Shown here: positions 10,340 to 20,930 of the stretch, piece after piece | Position numbering within the stretch: the stretch's first letter is position 1 | How the letters are laid out: every line of letters starts with the position of its first letter | Origin: Sphaerolaimus hirsutus | Taxonomy: Eukaryota > Nematoda > Chromadorea > Monhysterida > Sphaerolaimidae | Direction: 5' to 3' | Length of the DNA stretch: 64,000 nt | Assembly: GCA_964036195.1 (NCBI GenBank) | Contig: OZ038456.1 | Location: forward strand, 11,656,001 to 11,720,000 | Notes under the pieces: generated by a model | The model's input: only the letters and a program-made list of their open reading frames with translations | Told to the model about the DNA's origin: nothing | Databases searched by the model: none | Translations under genes and position numbers: made by a program

Positions 10340-11519
10340 CTGAAGTGGAGAGGTAAGAAACGGATGAGTTTCTTCTTCACTTTTTTTTCAGGTTGTAAGT
10401 GAAATTGAGTGGATAATGTCAAAGTATATATATATACCTATTTTATATGTACCAAAAATGTTGAGTTTACTCTTTTTGTTCCTAGTTGTACTTTTCGTTC
10501 TTCTAGTCAGTTTTCCAAGCATACCAATCTCCGCATAATCGTAATTCTTAATAATTACTAGAAACATATTTTATGGCTCATTTTTTTCGTTTTCAACACT
10601 TTAGACGATTCCATCCATTGGATACCGCATTTCTATTATAACAAATACGGTATGTACGAATTTATGAAATCGAAATGTAGGAGTAGCTGTTTACGTGAAA
10701 TGATATCGTGTGCTTTTCGGCATGTCTTTTATAGGAAAATCTTTGATAAATTCCGAAAAAGTGTAAATATCTTTCAAGAGTGAATACAACCTAATTTGAA
10801 GAATAAAACAATCTGATCGCAAAGTGAACGGCTAAAAATAAAAAATAAAATCGAATGAAAATAAAAAACACAATCAAAAATGAAAACACAACAAATACAC
10901 TTGACAATCTAAACACATTCATTCGCAGTGTCCAAAAACAATGATAAAATAACTAAACAGATGTGCAGTGGTCATGAGGTCACTCAATAACTGGTGCAAA
11001 CGCATGAGCTGAGCACATGCAAACATGTAATTAGTACAAGCCACTTAATTTGAATTGACCGTGTGTTAGTCAATTGACACGTTTTCTATTTATGTATGTA
11101 TCTTATGATTTCGTATTCTTATATTTACCTAGTTTCATGGTCTGGTAAATTTCAATTTGTTTACATGTGTCTAGGTGGATACCGTATTTAGGTGAATAAT
11201 TCCCACGGGGAATTATATTTATGTCACACTTTGTGAGCGGGGATGATTAATTCGTCAAAATTTTCAAGCAACTTTCTATCAAATTTCACGAAATTGCTTC
11301 ATAAACAAAATAACAAGCTAAAATCTTTGATTAAATAAGGGCACAACAAATTTATTGTATTTATGCCTAAAGTTCATATTCATCGGCATTAGTGGGGGGG
11401 GGGGGATTATTCAAATGGGGAATTGTTTTTTCCTCACTCATGTAACATGGTACAGGGGGCTGGTACAATATCTAGTTTTGCACGCTCAGAATAAACTATT
11501 TACCTATGTTTGATAAAGA
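10340..11519. other. AT-rich stretch without recognised genes
   Basis: The only structure seen is GATACCGTATTT-type fragments of family E (near 10620 and 11180), a G run near 11393, and AAATAAAA-rich DNA. No exon or RNA gene is supported. Confidence 0.5.
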
Positions 11520-11856
11520 AATATATCATATCCCATGCCATTTTCTTATCGAGCTATCAAAAGATGTATATCAAGGGAAATGTATACAAATGCTAATAAT
11601 ATAGGCTATCAACACAGCAAACTGCATCACAAGAAACAATTTCACCAAACTTTTGCATGGCAGTGTGAGCTGTGTCAAAGTGCTGCAATCATTAAAGATA
11701 CAAAAAGCTCACGCTGCCATGCAAAAGTTTGGTGAAATTGTTTCTTGTGATGCAGTTTGCTGTGTTGATAGCCTATATTATTAGCATTTGTATACATTTC
11801 CCTTGATATACATCTTTTGATAGCTCGATAAGAAAATGGCATGGTATATGATATAT
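11520..11856. mobile_element. Near-perfect hairpin (fold-back) element
   Basis: The two arms, each about 150 bp, are almost exact reverse complements. The left arm begins ATCATATCCCATGCCATTTT and the right arm ends AAAATGGCATGGTATATGAT. A short spacer of roughly 30 bp (around CAAAGTGCTGCAATCATT) separates them. Identity this high suggests recent formation or gene conversion. No second copy was noticed in the window. Confidence 0.8.
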
Positions 11857-12059
11857 TACTTTTGTGCATTCAAAAGCATACACATGTTTAGGTGCAGCGT
11901 CCACTTTTTGTTGGCTTTAGCCATTTTTTATCGGATATACTTCTTTTTGAGGGCCACAGGCCCAAATTTTATAAGTTATTGCAAATCAAGCAAATGTCAA
12001 ATGTGGCACTGAGCAATACAATCTATAGTCGAGAAGAAGCCAAATATTAAGATTCAAAA

Positions 12060-13930
12060 GATTTTCAACATGACATTTAGAACCTGAAAGTTATCACTTG
12101 ACATTTATGACTTGAAATTACCCACTTGACAATAACTTGACATAAACCACTTGACTTTTATGACTGAATGGCATCACTTGATATTTATGACTTGACATGA
12201 ACTGCTTGCCATTTTTTCACCTGATAGTTTTCACTTGACATAAACAACTTGACAGGTATCACCTGAAAATTGTTACTTGACATATTACTTGACATTTGAC
12301 ATGACATTTATCACTTGACATTAAACTTGACATTTCACTTGAAATTTATCACTTGACATTAAACTTGACATTTGACATGACATTTATCACTTGACATTAA
12401 GCTTGACATTTAACTTGACATTTGACTTGACATTTCACTTGAAATTTATTACTTGACATTTCACTTGAAATTTATCACTTGGCATTTGACTTGACATTTC
12501 AATTGAAAGTTATCACTGTATATTCACCTTGACATTTATCACTTGACATTTGACTTGACTTGACTTTAGACTTGACATTTATAACTTGACATTTGACTTG
12601 ATATTTGATCACTTAGGGTTGGGACTATATATCGTATCGAATATCGAATATCGGATATCGACTATTTTTTCATATCGAATATCGATATCGAAAATTTTGA
12701 AAAAATATCGAATATCGATATCGAATATCGACCATTTTTTTCCATATTTTCGATATTCTATACTCCCTTGGCCTGACTTCAAATAAGCCAGGAATGGCAC
12801 TATTAGAAGGCGATTTCATAAGCAATTTTAACAAATTTTGCGCGCAAGCGCGCACGTTGTTCTCACATGACAGGTATTTTTGTTTCAGCACTCGCGGCAG
12901 CATCAAATCTTGTGCAAATGCTCTCTCAGATGTTCACATAAGAGTATATGTATGTTTAATAGCTACTTACACCATGGAAACATCAATGGCACCATGACAT
13001 GGCACCTATAAATGGAGCTGGCACCTTTTCCTTACCACATCTGTCACACTTTAAAATCATTTTGTCATTTTGATCATTGTGTGCCATTTAAATTTGTATC
13101 ATCTACTTTTGAGATGATCAGTTGGGTTTGTGATCAAATGGAAAGGCAATATGCCAAATGAGATATGCCCTGCTATACCAAAAGCAAAATATCGAAATAT
13201 CGAAAATATCGAAATATCGATATCAAATATCGAGCATTTTTTAATATCGAATATCGAATATCGATATCGAGGGTCCATATCGTATCGATATCGAATATCG
13301 AGTTTCAGAAAAAAATATCGAATATCGAATATCGATATCGAAAAGTCATATCGTCCCAACCCTAGATCACTTGACATTAAACTTTACATTTGACTTGACA
13401 TTTCTCACTTGAAATTTGACTTGACATTTATCACTTGAAATTTGACTTGACATATGACTTGATATTTGACTTGACATTTATGAGTTGACATTAAACTTGA
13501 CATTTCACTTGAAATTTGTCACTTGACATTTGACTTGACATTTGACATTACATTTCACTTGACATTTATCACTTTACATTTGACTTGACATTTGACATGA
13601 CATTTATCACTTGACATTAAACTTGCCATTTCAATTGAAATTTATCAGTTGACATTTGACTTGATACTTTATCACTTGATATTTTATAACTATCTATCAC
13701 TTGACATTTATCAATTGACATTTCACTTGAAATTTATCACTTGACAATTATCACTTGACATTTCACTTGAAATCTACCACTTGACATTTATCACTTGATA
13801 TTTGACTTGATATTTTATCACTTAATATTTTATCACTAGACATCTATCACTTGACATTTATCACTTGACATTTGACTTGACATTTATAACTTGACATTTG
13901 ACTTGACATCAATCACTAGACATTTATGAC
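12060..13930. repeat. ACTTGACATTTATC array, interrupted
   Basis: A long imperfect array of about 10-20-bp units (ACTTGACATTTGACTTGACA). It is split at 12613-13365 by the ATCGATATCG-rich element. The same words occur in the arms of family A elements (GTCAAATGTCATGC), so the array may have expanded from such an arm. Confidence 0.75.
12613..13365. mobile_element. hAT-like non-autonomous element with ATCGATATCG arms
   Basis: The ends are TAGGGTTGGGAC and GTCCCAACCCTA. The flanks carry GATCACTT on each side, an apparent 7-8-bp target duplication. The arms are ATATCGAATATCGATATCG repeats that can pair with each other. A central 300 bp has no recognised coding capacity. Termini and duplication length fit hAT-type elements; no transposase is present. 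Confidence 0.75.
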
Positions 13931-14629
13931 CTGATAGTAATCAGCATGCAAGGTCACATGCTCAGTATCACGTGAAGCAGTAGTTCAGGCATATTTGCGC
14001 ATTTTACACAAAATAAGCAAACTTGAATAACTTTTGTAAATCTGTACCAAAATTGCCAAAAATTGGCTCATTTGAAAGCTCTAGTCATGGCACACATCAA
14101 CAAATTTTTTTTATTGCCCCATTTGTATTCAAATTTTAAATTTATTGAGGTTTGAAAATTTCAAACAGATACCGTACCAAAGTGGGCGGAGCCTGTGAAC
14201 AAAAATTCCGAAAATAAGAAATGGCATCATATTCTCTTTCAAATGAGCCATCAACCATGAAAATCGGTCGTGTTTCAAGGAAGTTATTGCAGTTTGAAGA
14301 TTTTCGGGAGAACAAGAACAACAACAACAACAAGAACACTACTTGAAAAAGAAAATGCGTAATAACTTCCTCCGAACTCTACCGTTGGATCTGAAAATTT
14401 GCATGTTGGTACTTTTCGACACGGGCTTTTCAATGGGGCAATCGGTTCTGCACTAGCGCATTGCGTTCCGAAGTTATTGCGATTTTAATTTTGCGATTTC
14501 CGCATTTTGGTGTGTCCGACCATATTATGGGTGGGTCGCTTGCGCCCTCCCTCGGCAGCGAGGGATGGCGCTGGCGCGCCCACCCGATAAATATTTACGT
14601 ATAAAAAAATTGAAAATCACTTGTCCTCG

Positions 14630-14648
14630 TCAATGTGTACATTTCCAC
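14630..14648 (-). CDS. Possible last exon of unidentified minus-strand gene
   Basis: If the element at 14649-15306 is spliced as a GT-AG intron, the phase-2 frame continues from the exon at 15307-15424 as WKCTH and then stops. The piece is very short and rests entirely on that intron call. Confidence 0.35.
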
Positions 14649-15306
14649 CTGGAGCCAATCCCACACCCTGTGAATCGGTGTAAAAAAGGTCAAATGTGAT
14701 TCGAATGCCGCTGCACACACTAGTTTACTAACTGAAAACTAAGTATTTGGTAAACTCATTTTTTAGCTTCTGAGCGCATCTGAGTTTACCGGAATGTGTT
14801 ATTTTTTTATCTCCGTTAACTGTAGTTGACGAACAGCTCATTTCGGTCAACTCATATGCGCTCAGAAGCTGAAAAATGAGTTTACCAAATTCTAAGTTTA
14901 CCGTTAGTAAACTAGTGTGTGCTGCGCCAATAGGTTAAAGTCGTGTAAAATGCCCTGTAAAATTTCAAACGTCGTGCGGTGTCTAAAGTGATGGAAAATG
15001 TCCTGGAAAATGTCGAATGTCACCTGAAGTATCAAATGACAGGTGAAGTCTATGTCCGTAAAATTGCCTTTCAAATGTCAAATGTCATGCAAACTGCCTA
15101 AAGTCATGGTAAGTACCCTGTAAAATGGCAAAATAAAATGCCCTGTAAAATGTCAATCTAAAATGACCTGTAAAATGTCAAAAGTCATGCAAAATGGCAA
15201 CTCAGCTGCCATTTTCCAGGGCCGTTTTGCCATTTTGCATGACTTTAGACACTTTGCATGACATTTAACATTTTACAGGCCCTTTTACAGTGTCTGGGAG
15301 TGGCAC
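14649..15306 (-). mobile_element. Family A element acting as an intron on the minus strand
   Basis: On the minus strand it reads CAG|GTGCCACTCCC...GGGATTGGCTC|CAG, a canonical GT-AG intron of 658 bp with CAG duplicated. It holds a nested inverted-repeat element (CACACACTAGTTTACTAAC, about 14713-14925). The arms carry the family words TGTAAAATGTCAAA and CATGCAAAGTG. Confidence 0.65.
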
Positions 15307-15424
15307 CTGTGCGCAGTTCTCTTCACACAGTTGATGCCGATTTCCTCCAAAGCTGCAGTGATTTGCGAAGTATCCATCCATTCGTATGTGAAATAGTGTT
15401 GATCATCCCGCGTTGGAGGTACAC
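15307..15424 (-). CDS. Exon of unidentified protein, bounded by palindromic introns
   Basis: The frame reads VPPTRDDQHYFTYEWMDTSQ and then ITAALEEIGINCVKRTAH. It enters in phase 1 and leaves in phase 2 at a GT donor provided by the family A element. The sequence is protein-like with mixed composition, unlike the shadow frames. Its 5' border is the TG end of another palindromic element, so a canonical acceptor is missing. I do not recognise the protein family. Confidence 0.45.
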
Positions 15425-15593
15425 CAGGGGCCAATTTCAAAAGTTAACATGTGACAAGGAAAGTGTTAAGTGGGTAAGGCTTAAGCTTAAGGCTTTTAAG
15501 TAACAAATGTAACTCCCCATATACTTACCTACTGTTTGCAGTAGAAGCTGTAATGCACCAATGCAGAGTTGTCAAAAGTACATACCGTATTTC

Positions 15594-16023
15594 CTCGAAA
15601 TACCCCCCGGGGGGTGATTGTTTCATAGTGGTCCCGAGAGGGGGGAGGGTTAAAGGAGGGGGGGGGTATTTCGAGGGGGGGGTATTATTTCACAAGAAAA
15701 TTTTTGAAAACCAAGTACGAAATTGTTGTCTGAAACGTACGCAGACGTCGAAAAATGCAACAAAAACCGCCATTTATAAGGTTCTGTAGACTAATATTAG
15801 TATGTAGATGGTATGTACACTGTTCTAACGTGACACCGACATTGTTTTAACGTGTGTTCTGCAGTACACTGAACACAAACTACAGTTATTGTCATGTACG
15901 TTCCCTTTACACTCAATTTTTTGGGGGGGGGGGGTATTTCGAGGGGGGTGATTGTTTCATAGTGGTCTCGAGAGGGGGGGGGGTATTTCAAGGGGGGGGG
16001 GGGTATTTCGAGGAAATACGGTA
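15594..16023. mobile_element. Family E element, about 430 bp
   Basis: Starts TACCGTATTTCCTCGAAATA and ends TTTCGAGGAAATACGGTA. The interior carries the conserved words ACGTACGCAGACG and AACGTGTGTTCTGCA. Runs of 7-10 G or C flank both arms. Confidence 0.8.
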
Positions 16024-16078
16024 AAGTATTTTGTTTTTACTCACCCCTTGAGTACAGAAAGCGTAAAGTAATTTTTTT

Positions 16079-16640
16079 TAGGGTGTCAAAAAATTTTTTT
16101 TACGGAAAACAGAAACGGAAACGGAAAAATTTTTTCAGCGGCCGGAAAACGGAACGGAAAACGGGAAAAAATTTGCACTTGGCGGAAAACGGAAACAGAA
16201 ACAGAAAACAAATTTCAGCGGCCGGAAAACGGAAACGGAAAAATCAAATTTGCATGGAAATGGAAAAACTTGCTGAAATTTTGCCGAAAAACAGATAAAA
16301 TTTGCTGAAATTTTGCTGGTAGTGAAAAAAATTTGCAGTAATTATGCTGGAAACAGAAAAAAATTTACATCATTGATAATCTGCATGCATTTTTACCAGT
16401 TTGGCTGATCAGAAAACATAAATTTGAGCCAGAAAAAGGTAAAATGAGGCGGAAAATGGAAAATTGAAGCGGAAAACGGAAAAAAGGCGGAAAAACTGGA
16501 AATTGAGGCGGAAAATGGAATAAAGGCGGAAAAACTGAAAATTTAGCTGGAAAACGGAAAATGAGCCGGAAAAACGGAAACGGAAAAAAAAGTTGCCGGA
16601 AAACGGAACGGAAAACGGAAAACGGAAATTTGACACCCTA
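16079..16640. mobile_element. Family H element (TAGGGTGTCAAA), hAT-like
   Basis: Starts TAGGGTGTCAAAAAA and ends TTTGACACCCTA, flanked by ATTTTTTT on both sides. It is built from CGGAAAACGGAAAC repeats around a conserved core (CATCATTGATAATCTGCATG, then CCAGTTTGGCTGATCAG). The same core occurs at 46251-46898 and 61465-62095. Confidence 0.8.
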
Positions 16641-16712
16641 ATTTTTTTACTTTTACTCGCAAGTAAATGAGAGTACAATACTTGTTTTCCCAGAAATCGT
16701 AAATGCGAGTAC

Positions 16713-17140
16713 CGTATTACCTCGAATTATCCCCCCTTGAATTAACCCCCTCCTCGAAATACCCCCCTTAATTTCGGCTGAGGAAATAATAAACCCCTCC
16801 CCCCTCAAAATACCCCCCCCCCTAAAATTGAGTGTAACGTGAACGTACATGACAAATACCGCAGTTTGTGATCTGTACAATGCAGAACACACGTTAAAAC
16901 TGATGATTAAGTGACGTTAGGGAAGGGTTTTTGTGTATATACAGTAATATATGCCTATAAACACATATAAATCTATGTGATTGTTCGATTTTTCTACGTC
17001 TGCGTATGGGAAATTTCCGATAATTTCTGGCGAAATAATAGACCCCCCCTCGAATAACCCCCCCCCCTCGAATTATCCCCCCCTCAAATTTTGTTGGCGA
17101 AATAATAAACCCCCTGGGGGTATTTCGAGGAATACGGTAT
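16713..17140. mobile_element. Family E element
   Basis: Starts TACCGTATTACCTCGAATTA and ends GTATTTCGAGGAATACGGTA. The interior is nearly the same as at 43688-44095, including GGGAAGGGTTT and TATACAGTAATATATGCC. Confidence 0.8.
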
Positions 17141-17672
17141 TTTTTTCTCAGAAAAGCGTAAAAGTGAGTAAAAGAACCTTTTCTTACTGGAAAATGAAGA
17201 AGGGAGCATTATCAACGTTTACCCTGGACGACAAAAAGGTGTTTTCTTTCATTTAATAAGTATTCTTTATGACAAGCAGAGGTCTCTCCCTTAATCGCAA
17301 AAATGCGCTTTCTGTACTCGTGAGAAATAATCTACTGTACTCGAGTACTCTCAAAAAGTAAGCGTACAGTCGAGTACAGATACTTTTCTCAAAGAACGCG
17401 TATGCATATTTAATCGGTACTCGAGTATGCGTACTTTTTGAGTAAAAGTAAATACGCATTAACAACTGTGCACCAATGCCATACTTAAGCACCCATTTTC
17501 ACACAAAAATGAAAAATATTTTCAAAAGGAAATGATGGATTTAAGTACAACCAACATAACTATTTACGTTTCATGCCTGAAATAATTTTTTCCTTTTTGG
17601 AGCAATCTTTATTTTATCTATGGTGTACGGTCACTGGAGTATAACAAGTATTTTCATCGATATTTTCACTTA

Positions 17673-17943
17673 CCGTATTTCCTCGAAATACCCCCGCCCC
17701 CCTCGAAATACCCCCCCCCCTCAAAATCGGTACTATGAATTTGTAGTCCGGGAAATGCATAACAGATGTTCAAAACACTTACCGTGTTACGTTAGAACAT
17801 CGTTTATACCATCTACATCCTTATATAAGGCTGTAAAAACTTATAAATGGTGGTTATTGTTGCATTTTTCACGTTTTTCTCTCAAAATTCTCGCTCTGAA
17901 ACAATCACCCCCCGGGGGGGGGGGTATTTCGAGGAAATACGGT
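17673..17943. mobile_element. Family E element
   Basis: Starts TACCGTATTTCCTCGAAATA and ends TTTCGAGGAAATACGGTAA. It shares the interior words GTCCGGGAAATGCATAACAG and TTCAAAACACTTAC with the copy at about 49968-50234. Confidence 0.8.
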
Positions 17944-18053
17944 AATTTATTTGCACTCTTGTCATTTCTTGACACTTTAGTGATAAAATAGTTGCAAAGT
18001 TCTTTAGTTTCTTTAGTTTCTTTTCACTTTAGTTGAAATTGCGGAATTGGCAC

Positions 18054-18087
18054 CATAGTTCTGTGGAGGTCTTCAGCCGCCTGAAAG
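18054..18087 (-). CDS. Possible short exon next to a palindromic intron
   Basis: A good acceptor (CTCTTTCAG) precedes GCGGCTGAAGACC, and the region ends ATG|GTGCC at the element start. The phase-1 frame needed by 15307-15424 requires a later acceptor (CTGAAG), so the exact exon is unresolved. Confidence 0.2.
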
Positions 18088-18219
18088 AGGTAATGAATTT
18101 CGACACAAACTTTGGTGCTAGCACCAACGCAAACTTAGTGCCACAGCAAAATTGCACAGAGCACTGGGGTGTCAACTTTCTGTGTTCCGTTTTTCGTTTC
18201 CGCTCTCCGGTGCAATATT

Positions 18220-18345
18220 TTTGAAAGAGCACCAAGAGCACCAGAAGAGCACCAAAGGCATCAGAAGAGCACCAAGAGCACCAGAAAAGTACCAAGAGCA
18301 CAAGAAGAGCACCAAGAGCACCAGAAGAGCATCAAGAGCATCACC
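18220..18345. repeat. AGAGCACCAAGAGCACCAGA tandem repeat
   Basis: About 20-bp units rich in AGCACCA. All frames are open because of the repeat. It lies between the GTGCTAGCACC sequence near 18110 and TTTGGCGCCAGC near 18360, which resemble the GGCGCC-rich family I. Confidence 0.6.
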
Positions 18346-18349
18346 GTAC

Positions 18350-18530
18350 TTTTTGCTTTGGCGCCAGCAACTAGAGTGTCTTGAATGAGTTCCCGACGTA
18401 TTTTTGCAACGCTTAGGAAATATTCAACAGTCTCGAATAACTCCTGTATCTGGAATGAGTATGGATATCGTACCACTATACCTGCTATATATGGCCAAAA
18501 TTTACGCGCAAAATTTCCGAACCCATAAAA
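18350..18530 (-). CDS. Exon-like open frame, unidentified protein
   Basis: The minus frame reads NFARKFWPYIAGIVVRYPYS, then FQIQELFETVEYFLSVAKIR and RELIQDTLVAGAKA. It looks like a helical globular segment rather than a repeat shadow. Another minus frame at 18600-18700 (HANMHQWTRSITFAEVRLAL) may be a neighbouring exon. Splice borders are not settled, and the two pieces could also be remnants of a mobile-element protein. Confidence 0.3.
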
Positions 18531-18889
18531 ACACATAATCAGATCTGAATTCGATCGTAACGTACAAACTTATAGCAATACAAAAATACGTAATGTAAAA
18601 ACTTGGCGCAGTGCCAAGCGAACCTCAGCGAAAGTGATAGAACGTGTCCACTGGTGCATGTTTGCATGAAAGTACCGGTATAGAAGTGCATGGAGGTAAT
18701 GAAGAAAGTAAAAAAAAATCTTTTTATTTTTATTTTGAAACATTTTATGATTATTTTCCATTTGTCCCTTCACTCTTTACTTTACTTCCCTCTCACTTTA
18801 CTCTTCATTTTACTCTCAATTTTTACTTTAGGGGGTTATTTCGAGGAAATTTAGGGGGTTATTTTCTACAAGTAGAACACATTTACCGT

Positions 18890-19140
18890 ATTATACTCCA
18901 GTTACTTTACAGTCTGCACGCATGGTTCCCGCTGGAAGCGTGCCAACGGTTTGTTTATGCATGCGATTTTCATAAAAAGTTGAAAAAAGTGATCACTGTT
19001 ATAATGCCTAAACGTTAGCTTGCTCACAACAATCATTTTTCCAACTTTGATACAAAAATCGCATGCTTTATCATAATTGGCATGCTTCCAACGTGAGACA
19101 TAAATGAGTGCGAGGGCAGAGTGTCATGTCCGCCGAGTAT
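18890..19140. mobile_element. Element ending in GTCCGCCGAGTATA
   Basis: A related copy lies at about 46030-46250 (CGCATGGTTCCCGCTGGAAG compared with CGCGTGTTCCCGCTGGAAG). Both have GCATGCGATT and a complementary AATCGCATGC, and both end near TCATGTCCGCCGAGTA. Confidence 0.5.
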
Positions 19141-19298
19141 ACCTCGAAATACCCCCATGGAGGTTTATTATTTCGCCAGCAAAATTTGAGGGGGAGTTAA
19201 TTCGAGGGGGGGGGGGGGGTTATTTGTGGGGGGTTTATAATTTCGTCAGAAATTTTCGTAAGGATCGTAGTAAATAGTAGGCATTTGCGTATCCATAA

Positions 19299-19617
19299 CC
19301 AACGATGGGTAAGTTCTCAAAAAAACAAACACTTTCTGTGTGTTGAGTTTTAAAAAAATGAATAGCTGTGTTTTGAGTTTTTTTATCGAAAAAAAACTTG
19401 AGTAACTCTGTTTTTATTTCTGTGTTTTTGTTAAAACTTGAGTTTTTTCTTAAAAAACTTGAGTTTCCCCCCAAAAATTCCTATTTACTGCATTTTGATG
19501 TGGAAACAGCGGTTTTCTTATAAAATATTGGTTTTGCACATGTTTTAACCCCACATAACATATGTGTATTCATTCAATGAGTTTCTGTGTTCAATTTCTG
19601 TGTTTTTTCCATCGTTG
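19299..19617. mobile_element. Family K element (CCAACGATGG)
   Basis: Starts CCAACGATGGGTAAGTTCTC and ends TTTTTTCCATCGTTG, flanked by TCCATA on both sides. It has the interior CAGCGGTTTTCTTA and TTTTGCACATGTTTTAACCC, shared with 37126-37950. Confidence 0.7.
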
Positions 19618-19699
19618 TCCATACAGGTAATAAATGTGTTCAAACAGGATATAGTTGGACATAAAAACGTAGATAACTACAGAAACAAGACTATCACAG

Positions 19700-20035
19700 C
19701 CAAAATGGGTGTGTGGATGCGCGGTGAAGCGTCGGGAAGTGTCTTCACGCCAACACTTCCCGAACGCTTCACCAAGCTGCCAGCGCTTCCACACACATCA
19801 CGAAAATCTGCGTGAAGGCACTTCACGCTTCATAATATGGCGCTCCAACGCAAATGTATACGCGGGGGAAGCGTGTGGAAGCGCCAGCGCCGTGAAGTGT
19901 CTTCCACATGCTTGGATGCGCGTGAAGCGTGTGGAAGACACTTCACCCAGAATCTCGTGATGTTGGTGGAAGCGTGTGGAAGCGTGTGAAGCGCGCCGCG
20001 TCACGCGCATCCAGCTCGCTCCCACACGCATCGCG
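19700..20035. repeat. GAAGCGTGTGGAAGCG repeat block with inverted copies
   Basis: Direct and inverted copies of GGAAGCGTGTGAAGCG and CGCTTCCACAC. A fragment recurs near 38240-38270. The open frames here are repeat artefacts. Confidence 0.55.
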
Positions 20036-20407
20036 GATCCATTTTTTGCTGTGTATGTGTAGCTGCAATGCAAATTAGCAGCAATAAATACATCATGTAC
20101 ATTGCATACATGATGTACATCGTTCCGGAGGGTGGTATTTCGAGGGTTTTTTTATTCCTCCAGCCCATTTTGAGGGGGGTTAATTCGAGGGGGGGGGGGT
20201 TAACTCAAGGGGGGATTTTCGAGGTAATACGGTAAAGAGTATTTTAGTTGACAGAGGATTTTGGTTGACAGCGGATAAAAGTGGATGCGTTGCGTGACGC
20301 CATTATAAACCAAATTCATCAAAACTTTTGTTGTAACGTTGTAAACTATGCAACGAACACACTTCTGTATCAGCATGAGCATACATTTGAGGCGTCTACT
20401 TCTAAAG

Positions 20408-20929
20408 CGGGAATTAGAGCTCAGCGTCGATTCGACGTGAAATGATGACGTGAAATGTTTTCGTGAAATTAATTACACGAGTGTGGATCATGCTACGGGT
20501 CTACAATTTTCTAAGGATAATATATGAATCAATACCTTAATCGTGTCCAATACTGAGTGTTATCAGCCACAACTAGAGCGAATTGAAAAATTCAATTTTT
20601 ATCATTCCACGTCATCATCATTTCACGTCACAGTGTCAGGGAACAACTTGACATTTCACGTCAGACTTTTGCTTGCAATAGTCTGACGTGAAATGTCAAG
20701 TTGTTCCCTGACGTAAAATGATGACGTGGAATGATAAAAATTGAATTTTTCAATTCGCTCTAGTTGTGGCTGATAACACTCAGTATTGGACACGATTAAG
20801 GTATTGATTCATATATTATGCTTAGAAAATTGTAGACCCGTAGCATGATCCACACTCGTGTAATTAATTTCACGACAACATTTCACGTCATCATTTCACG
20901 TCGAATCGACGCTGAGCTCTAATTCCGGC
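20408..20929. mobile_element. Fold-back element with about 260-bp arms
   Basis: Left end GCGGGAATTAGAGCTCAGCG, right end CGCTGAGCTCTAATTCCGGC. The two arms are nearly perfect reverse complements from end to centre, meeting around TTTTGCTTGCAATAG. The arms are rich in TGACGTGAAATG words. A shorter relative is at 41674-41921. Confidence 0.85.
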
Positions 20930-20930
20930 C

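Larger units (their letters stand above)
15425..18053 (-). mobile_element. Large family B-type palindromic element with nested repeats, possible intron
   Basis: On the minus strand it starts GTGCCAATTCCGCAATTTC (at 18053) and ends GAAATTGGCCCCTG (at 15425). It would be a GT...TG intron. Inside lie family E copies, a family H element (16079-16640) and family J repeats. The pairing of these two ends is inferred from their complementarity across 2.6 kb. Confidence 0.45.

Noticed and set aside
12586..13393. Open frames of YRISNI/DIRYSIF type on both strands
   Set aside because: Products of ATATCG repeats within a mobile element.
16083..16678. Lys/Asn/Glu or Phe/Arg/Ser-rich frames
   Set aside because: They are the GGAAAACGGAAAC repeats of family H in different frames.
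18152..18388. Frames rich in HQKSTKSTRRAP
   Set aside because: Direct translation of the AGAGCACCA tandem repeat.
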